The notes beneath the pieces are model-generated. The model saw only the letters and a list, made by a program, of their open reading frames with translations. It was not told the DNA's origin and did not search any database. The position numbers and the translations under genes were made by a program. Of a stretch of 19,997 nt of DNA, positions 8,001 to 17,000 are shown piece by piece. Position 1 is the first letter of the stretch. Each line of letters opens with the position of its first letter. The DNA comes from an uncultured Clostridia bacterium (lineage in GTDB: Bacteria > Bacillota > Clostridia > Christensenellales > UBA1242), in the NCBI GenBank assembly GCA_937907645.1, contig CALCWV010000074.1:1-19997 (forward strand), given 5' to 3'.

Positions 8001-11000
8001 GGATGGTATGATGGAAACACAGATGGCAACGGCTCAGGAAATAAAATTGAATACACAACAATGCCAGATCTAGGAAACAACAATACTAGCGTAACACTTT
8101 ATGCTCATTGGGATGCTAACACCTACAAATTAGTTTTCAACAACAATGACGGAACAGGTAAAACAACTAATAAAGACATTAGTTATGATGAAATTATCTT
8201 AAACGAATGTCCATCAGCGCCAACAGCTCAAGGTTTAACATTCAAGGGATGGGCAATTGAAAAAACAACTGGAAATTTTGTAATTGTATCTGATGAAGAT
8301 ATATTTAATAATAGTTTTATTTCTGGAATTGCAGCCAATGCAGGTGGCACTTACACACTCTATGCAATGTGGGAAATAAGTGAAAGCGATATTATTTACA
8401 CTTTAAACCTAAATTCAAAAAATGTTGAGAAAACAAGCGGGAATGGACAAATTAAAATTGATTCGTCTCCCTTCGCTTCAGGAACAGTTTATGGAAATAG
8501 CACTTCTGCAACAAATTTATTTAATGTGGAAGTTTACAAAGACAGCGTTTTAACAACAAAAGAAGGAAGTATTTCAGTTGGAAGCTGGGCAAAGAGTGTA
8601 ATTTTGACTATTACACTTAATGGAAGAGAAAATCCAAAGATCGTTTGCACGATTGTCCCTTTTGAAGGAATGAAGAATGCTTTTGCAACAAAAGAAATTA
8701 AAAATCCAGCGTATTTTGGCGTAACTGCAAGTGAATACAACTTTGAAATTATCCAAAGCAAAGACCAATTAGACTTGGCTGCTCAGTATGTCTATGAAAA
8801 GATTGGCACTGAGGCTTTGGCAGATACCAGAGATGGGAGAATCTCTCAAGGAAGGGATACTCTTCTAAAGCTCATGAAGGCAAACTCAACACTAAAAGCA
8901 AATATCTACAATGTTTTAGGAAGAAGTGATTTGGATGGTTCACTTTCAAATGATGAATTAAATTTGGCGTTATGCTCAACATTTGGTTTATTTGGTTATG
9001 ACTCAAACATTTGGACAACAAACATTGACGAAGTCACAATTTCAGATGTCGGAACAATTGATAAAGAAGTATTTAAAAGCTGGGAAGATTTAGATGCTGG
9101 AGTTTATGACTCATGGTGGAAACTTAGCGGAGACTTAACAAATGTTAATCTAGGAACACTTTACACAGATTACAAAGTTATTGAAGGTGTTTACTATGTT
9201 AGAAATAGTAAGACGGTAAGAGAAACAGAATATAACCTTGTGAAAGAACAAGAAGTAATTTCAACTTCACTTCCAGATAATGCTGTTATGCTATATACAG
9301 GAGCTACAGATTATTACACATATACTTACACCGATGATTTCGAAAATAAAATAACAATTAAAACTAACTCAGGAGCTGCTGGAGAGTACACACAAATTGG
9401 TGATACAAACTTCTTCACAATTGAAAGTATTATTGATAAGAACGGTAATGACATCACAAATTCAGCTCTATTCTGGATCCCTGGAACATTGACAATCCAA
9501 GATGCAGATCTTTTAAAATTGAATTACAGCCTCATGGGTATCTATGCTAAAGAAGGGGACTTGAACGATCAGCAAGTTGGATTTGACAAATTTAATCCAA
9601 AAGTTGCTGTAACAAAAATTAGATACAACGACATAGATTATGCATATGAATCAGGCTTTGCAATTGATGCTAACGGACTTGTTAGCGTTATTGGAAAAAA
9701 TATATTGCTCGGATATATCTATGGACAAGGAACAGCTAACCTCACAGTTCAACTTTTAAACGGAATTACATTCGAATACACTGTGACTCAACCTGAATCA
9801 GGTGAATTCGCAGAAGGAAATCCTGTTGGATTAATAGAGACTACAACAGAGTATGCAGCTAGCTTAAATAACATTAAATCTTTGTTAGCTGTTAATGGGG
9901 CGGGAGCCCTCACAAGAGAAGTTACAGTAGAAAAAAGTGGTTCATATAAATTGATTCTTACAAGAGCACTTGCAGTTAAAGTTGACCTCTCAGCTAGAGA
10001 TAGAGAGGACTATACAGATTGGCAATTTGTAAATATGAACGAAACTCTTGATTTATCATACATTTATCCAATGCAACGCACTTTATCTGACATCGCTAAA
10101 AATCCTAAGACAACAGAATTTACTCTTATGGGACAGTATAAGGATGCAAATGGAAAGAAATGGTACATCTTCGAACTCCCTGGCAAGGGAACCCTCTTTG
10201 AGGTGAATGGCGAAGATGAAAAGCCAACAACGAGAGTTTTCCTTGATGAGACTGCATTTGCAAGCCTTACAGCTAACGCTAACGGAACATACTATCTACC
10301 AGCTGACACAACATTAAACATTGTTGCATATCCTGGATTTACTTACACGACAGTGACAGGATCTGAGTCAGAAGTTACAATTGAGGGAACAGTTGTAGGA
10401 ATTGCCGATCAACATACTTCATTTACTGCTGTTCATGTTAAGGTTAACTGGACACCATATTCAATTCCTCTTATCACAGGAACACAAACTGGAAGCTTCA
10501 CAGCAAGCGAAACAGGAACAAGCTTTGATGCAAAGAATTTCATAACATCAATCGAAGGATTTGACTTCAGTGAAAATGGAATGGACACAATTTCATATAA
10601 ATGGAAGGGAACAAACTCAAATATCCTTACATTAAAGAGTGTTGACGACGCAAAGACCTACACAATTGTTATCACATTAACAAGTAAAGTTGGAGATTAT
10701 GAATCAGTTGAATATGTTTATGACGTAACATTCACAGCAGTTAAGCAAACAATTGGCTCAGTTGATATTTCAAGTACAAACGGCTTATCAAACGCAACAA
10801 ACAGCTATGAATATGCAAACAAAGATCTTTACAGCGGACTTACAGTAGCATTCAAAGACGCAAGCGGAAACGCTATGACTTTGGGAAGCGGAATGTACGC
10901 AGTTACAAAAGAAGCTGCATCAAAGAACGTTGGAAGCTATAGTGTAAAAGTTGCATTAACTGAGGAAGGAAAGAAATATTACGACTTTGCAGATTACACA

Positions 11001-14000
11001 TTCAATTTTGAAATCACAAAGAAGGAAATTTCAATTTCTGACGCTGATATTTCAAACAAAACAAAGGTATATGACGGAACTACACTTGTTGCAAGCTCTG
11101 TCTATACAGCATTAGGCGAAAAAGTAGACATTACATTCAAGGCCGTTGGCCCAGATGCTAAGTCATACAAAGCCGAAGTTGAAAGCATTAAGGTTGGAGG
11201 AGTTGACAGTGGCAACTACACAGTTAAACTCACAGACGACAACAACACATGGCTTTTAATTGACACTTATTCCTACATTCTTAAAGAAAGTGATATCAAA
11301 GACGGATCAAAGACTAAGGTTTATACAGGACAAGTTCTCACACCTGATGAAATTACTTTAACCTTGATTGAAGGAGAAACCCTTACAATTTCATTCAATA
11401 AAGCAGGAAAGGATGTTGGTAAATATTCACCTGCAATTAAGTCAATAACAATTAATAATAATGCGACAAGTAACTATGAAATCACACTTCCAGAGAACAA
11501 GTGGTTCAGCATCACACCATTTAAGTACACACTTAATGCAGAAGATGTAAGCTTCACAAAGGTTTATGGAACTGAAGATAAAGTATTATCAAAAGAGTTC
11601 GCAGCAGGAACATTCGCTCATGAAGGCAATGTAGAACTCAAGAACCCAGACGCTCTTACACTTACATTCACAAGAGCTGAAGGAAATACAGTTGGAACTT
11701 ATGCATTATTAACAGTTACAGTTGACGATGCAAATAAGGGCAACTATGAAATCACACTTCCAGAGAACAAGTGGTTCAGCATTACAAAAGCAAAACTTAC
11801 ATTCACAGTTGAAAAGGTTTATGACGGAACAACAGCGTTCACAAACGAAAATGTAACTAACGTAACTGGAAAAGTCGGAAACGACGAAATCTTAATTTCA
11901 GGTAACTATCCAAGTAAAGATGCAACTACATCAGTAGGAATCACAGATTATAAACTTTCTGGTGCTGCAAATGCAAATTACTCTGTATTGGCAGTTACAG
12001 GAACTATCACAAAGTTTGCTTATACTCTTACACAAGAAGACGTTAAACTTTCAAAAGTTTATGGACACGCAGATCCAGCACTTAAAGTAACTCTTGCAAA
12101 GAACACTGAAGGAATTAGCAATCCAGACGAACTTGTAATTACATTTACAAGAGAAGAAGGATCTTCAGTTGGAAAATACAAATTAACAATAGCAACAGTT
12201 AAGTATAGTAGCGGCGACGACGCAACAAACAACTACACAATCACAATTCCTGACAATAACACATTCTTCGAAATCGAAGCTGTTAAACAAGGATTAATGG
12301 TTGTCGTTGATGGCGAGTTCGCAATGACATACGACACAACAACTGTTACAAGAGTTGCGACAGAATATGATTCAAATAGTTCTAAGTGGTCCTTAGCTGC
12401 ATACACAGCTGACGGCGCTTTGAAAGCAAGAGTTGGACTTTCACTCTATATCAATGCCAAAGTTAGTAGTGTTGAGGGTGAGGATACATGGGAAGTAAAA
12501 CCTGTTACATCCGATTTAGATAAAATGTTCACAGGAATCACAATCTCAATTTCTGAAAATTTAGGAAATGCTGGAAAATATGCATTAAGCATTTCAGGAC
12601 ATAACGATATTTATACAGCAGATGCAACATTTGTTGATAGCTCATATGTATCAGCAAGCCCAGTATTTGAAATCAAGAAATTCACTAAAGTGCTCACAGC
12701 TTCAGAGCTTACAGAAGATAGCTCATGGACAAAGACATATGACGGCACAGCTCTTACACCAAACAGTGTTACAAAAGAGTTTATAGCTGGCGAAACAGTT
12801 ACAATTAACTTCGCATCAGTTGGAACAGACGCTAAGAAATATGCATTGTCAGTTAGTGACACAGAAAACAAAAACTATGAAATCTCAGTTAAAGAAAATG
12901 AGTTATTAGAAATTACAAAGAGAGCTTACACATTAACAGCAAGCGATGTTGCAAGCGTTAACTCAAAAGTATATACAAAATCAACAATAACACCTGATTC
13001 AATCGAGCTTACATTAGTAAACAACGAAAAACTTACAATTTCATTCAGCGCAGTTAGTGGAACTACTGTTGGGGAGTATGAAATGGTAGTTAGCTCCGTT
13101 ATGATCGGAGAAAACGATGCAACAAACTACGAAATCAAGGCAGAAGCTGGAAATAAGTGGTTCAGCATCACAAAATTCAAATATACAGTTGTTGAAGGCG
13201 ACCTTGGACAAGATTATAAAAGAACAAAGACATATGACGGAACAAGCTTAAAGCCAGCAGCAATCACAAAAGAATTAAATGGCGAAACAATTGAAATTAG
13301 CTTCAAAGAAACTGGAGTTAATGTAGGTGACTACGCATTAGAATTCGCAAGCGTTGATAATGATAACTACGATATCACTATTTCTGCAAATACATGGCTA
13401 AGAATTACAGAGTACACATACGAGCTTAAAGAATCAGATCTCACGACATCTGAATCAAAGACAGCAGTGTATACATCAAAGGCAATCACACCGGGATCAA
13501 TCACATTAGAGAAGGTTACAGGAGAAACACTCACAATTGCATTCGAAGATGTTGAAAAGACAGTAGGAAAGAAAGCATTAGTAATTAAGTCAGTAATGAT
13601 TGGCGGAGAAGTAGCAACAAATTACATCATCACAATTCCAGCAGGAAACACATGGTTCACAATTACAAAAGCTGAACTCACAGTTGAAATTACAAAAGTA
13701 TATGACGGGACAACAGCATTTACAAATGAAAATGTAACTAACGTAACTGGTTTAATGGGAGGTGACAGCGTAACAGTAGAAGGTAACTTCGACAGCGCAG
13801 ATGTAACAAGTGAAGCAGTATCAATTACTGATATCACATTGTCAGGCGTTGACAAAGATAACTACTCTGTTAAAGCGACAGGTAAGATTGTGAAAGCAAA
13901 TCTTACAGGAGTTACTGTATCAGATGCAACAAAGACTTATGGAGATATTAAAGAATCTGATGATTATGCAAAACTCCTAAGCGGAACATTAACATTCAGC

Positions 14001-17000
14001 AGTGACCTTGTTAAGAACGCAGTTATTACAGAAGCTGAAATTGTTAAACCAACATATTCAACAGGAAGATTCCTATCAGTCGGTGAATATGACGTCAAAC
14101 TCAGTGTATCAAGTGATACAGTAGATAATTTTGAAGTGACATTAAAACTTGTTATTGAGGCAAAGGCTTTAACAGTTAAATTAATGAAGAACGGAAGTGA
14201 ACAGAAGTCCGTAAGCAAGTACTACGACGGCAGTGACGTATTGCCTGAAGGAGTAACAGTTGCTGTTGACGGATTGTGCGCAGGAGATCAAGTTGAGCTT
14301 AAAGCTAAATTTAGATCAGCTGAAGTTGGCGAAAGCGTGCCTGTTGATTATACATTCACAGCTGACACAGACAAAAACAACTACGATATCACATACACAG
14401 TTCAAACAGGAACAATCGGTTCAGTTGTATTCTCAAAGATTACATTGAATAACTCACATTACACATTCGCTAAAGATGAAAAGACAAATCCAGCTGACAG
14501 AGATATTAATAACTTCAAATTTACAAATACAGTTACAGGCGAATCATTTATGTCAATGCTTGGCACACCATCAAGAGAAGGTTATACATTCTTAGGATGG
14601 TACAGAGAAGCTGATCATACATCACAAATGACATCCGCAAATGCTATAAATTACATCAAAGAATATGCTAACAAAAGTGACTCATTCACATTGTACTCAA
14701 ATTGGAAAGCAATTGAAATTGTTGTTACATTAGACGCTAACAATGGAACTATTGCAGCAAATCCTGAAGTGTGGACAGGATCAGGTGCAACAGCGACTAA
14801 AGCTATCATATATGGAACAACATATGGAACATTGCCAGTACCAACAAGAACTGGATACACATTCTCAGTTTGGAAGTATGCTGGTACAACAATTAACGAA
14901 ACAAGCAGTATGTTTGTAAGTACAAGCCATACTCTAAAAGCAGAGTGGCAAACAAATACTTACACAGTTAAGTTCAATAAGAACGGTGCTGATTGCGAAG
15001 ATCTAATGGAAGACATGACATTCACTTATGATGAAACAGTTATTCCAGCTAACTTATTCACATTCACAGGACACAAGTTCCTTGGATGGAAAGTAAACAA
15101 TGAAGGAGAAATCCGTACAGAAGGAGAAGGAAATCTTTCAAGCGATCAAGACGCAGTTGTAGAATTATTTGCTCAATGGCAAATCGAAAAATACAACTTG
15201 ACATTCAACCTCAACGGAGGAACAACAGAATCAACTATCGATGGAACATATGAGTATGATCAAAAACTTCCAACAAACTTGACAAAAGTAATTGCTGAAA
15301 AGACATACAGATTCCTTGGATGGAGCTTGACAAACGAAGCAAATCCAACAGAGGCACAAACTTATACAAATTGCCCAGACATAGGAGAAGATGGAGCAAG
15401 CGCAACATTGTATGCTATGTGGACAATAAGTGATTTTGACTTAACAATTACATTATCAAATAATGGCTATGCAACTTACACAATCATGACAGAAGATGGA
15501 ACAGTTGTTGCTCCAATCGCTGCAGGTGGAAGTGAATACAGACTTAACGCTGGATTAGTTTATAAGTTAACAATCAACTTGAAGCCAGGTTATATCTTTG
15601 GAGCAGAAGTCGCAGACTTTGATCCTTCAAAGGTTACAGTTGATATTGAAAATAATGTACTTACAATTAGCAAGATCAATAGTAACACAGAAATCACTGT
15701 AAATGTAGAGGCAAGATTGAACACAATCACAATCAATGCAACACATGCGACAGTAACGAAGGTTACAGTTTATAACGGTGAAAAAATTGATAGAGAAATC
15801 ACAGAAGAATCAATCACTTCAATGAAGATTTACACTGGTCAAAAGGTTGTTATCCATGCAGACCCAGATGCTGGATATGAAATCGAAGACAGAACTATCG
15901 AAGGATTCACAGCAGACGAAACAATCAATATTTCAGCTACTGCAAAGACTTATGCATTAACAGTGGCAAATAGCGAAGGTAATGAAGAACCTACATTCAT
16001 CAGTGGATGGACTGCAGGAATGATCAAGACAGATACTCCTATCGTTTTAGAGGTAAAAGTTAAAGATCACTATACAAATCTTCAATTATCTGCTCCAGAA
16101 GGCATTTCAATTGTTGAGGAGTCAGAAGGAAGATATACAATTACTGGATTTACAGATACATTTACATTGACAATTACAACAGAGAAGATGAAATATGATG
16201 TTGTAATGAACTCAGTTTCAGTTAAACGTGATGAGGTTGATAATGCTTCTACAAATAGAACAACTATTACAACATCTGAAACAAAAGCTTTAACAGGGAA
16301 CGGAAGTGAAACAATTTCAACAGCATATTTGACATCATTCACATTCACAGCTTCTGCTCAACAAGCTGGTTATGTGTTTGATGGTTGGTACATCGGACTT
16401 GTAATGGAAAATGGAAGAATCACTGATTATGGTGTGAAAGTTAATCCAGACGATTACACATATGATCCTTCAACAAACGTTTATAGCTACACTGGAACAG
16501 TAGAAGATGAATATAGCTTAACAGCAGTATTCAAATACATCGAATACACAATGTCAATTGCAGTTGATAGTACTTATAACTATGGTACATTCAACTATGG
16601 AACAGATGAAGGCTTAACAAATGCCGTTAAACTTCTTCCATTCGGAAACACAGTTGAAGTTAAACCAGTTGGAAACAAAGGCTATGAATTTGACAAGTGG
16701 ATCGTAAATGGCGAAGTTCTCACTGAGAGCAATGCAGATCTTGGCATTGAATTATTCGCAGACGGAACATTAAATGTTACAGGAAAAGGTAACTTAGACC
16801 TTGTAGTACTATTCAAAGCAAAGGGCTCAACATTTAAAGCCGAAACTGATATTTATATCAACGGAATTAAAGTAAGCTCAGAAGGCACAAACTGTGCAAC
16901 AATGCAAGTTGGAACTCTTGACGAGTATGGTAACTTCAAAGCAAATGCTAACTCAACAAAATTCACAAAAGGAAACGTTCCATTCTACACAGGCGACGAT

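Larger units (their letters stand above)
10743..14429 (+). other. array of about 13 YDG/MBG-type modules
   Basis: Residues 1934-3162 carry repeated (K/T)-x-Y-(D/T/G) motifs whose Tyr residues are at 2043, 2127, 2208, 2293, 2373, 2463, 2599, 2677, 2764, 2843, 2920, 2999 and 3094. Spacing is mostly 77-95 residues, with one 136-residue gap after unit 6. Units 4 and 11 are canonical (KVYDGTTAFTNENVTNVTG, ending in an LSG-x-x-x-x-NYSV strand). Most others end in NY-x-(I/V), W-(F/L)-x-I-T. These are beta-sandwich modules also found in large haemagglutinin-like adhesins. They alternate between full YDG forms and diverged YTG/YG forms. Confidence 0.75.

Noticed and set aside
7480..8073. Two plus-strand open frames (7480-7728 and 7765-8073) inside the B-repeat block.
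   Set aside because: They are shifted frames of the tandem repeats, low in complexity (Gln/Thr/Met-rich), without ribosome sites.
7425..8126. A CRISPR-like array, because of regular repeats.
   Set aside because: The units are contiguous coding repeats in frame with no unique spacers.
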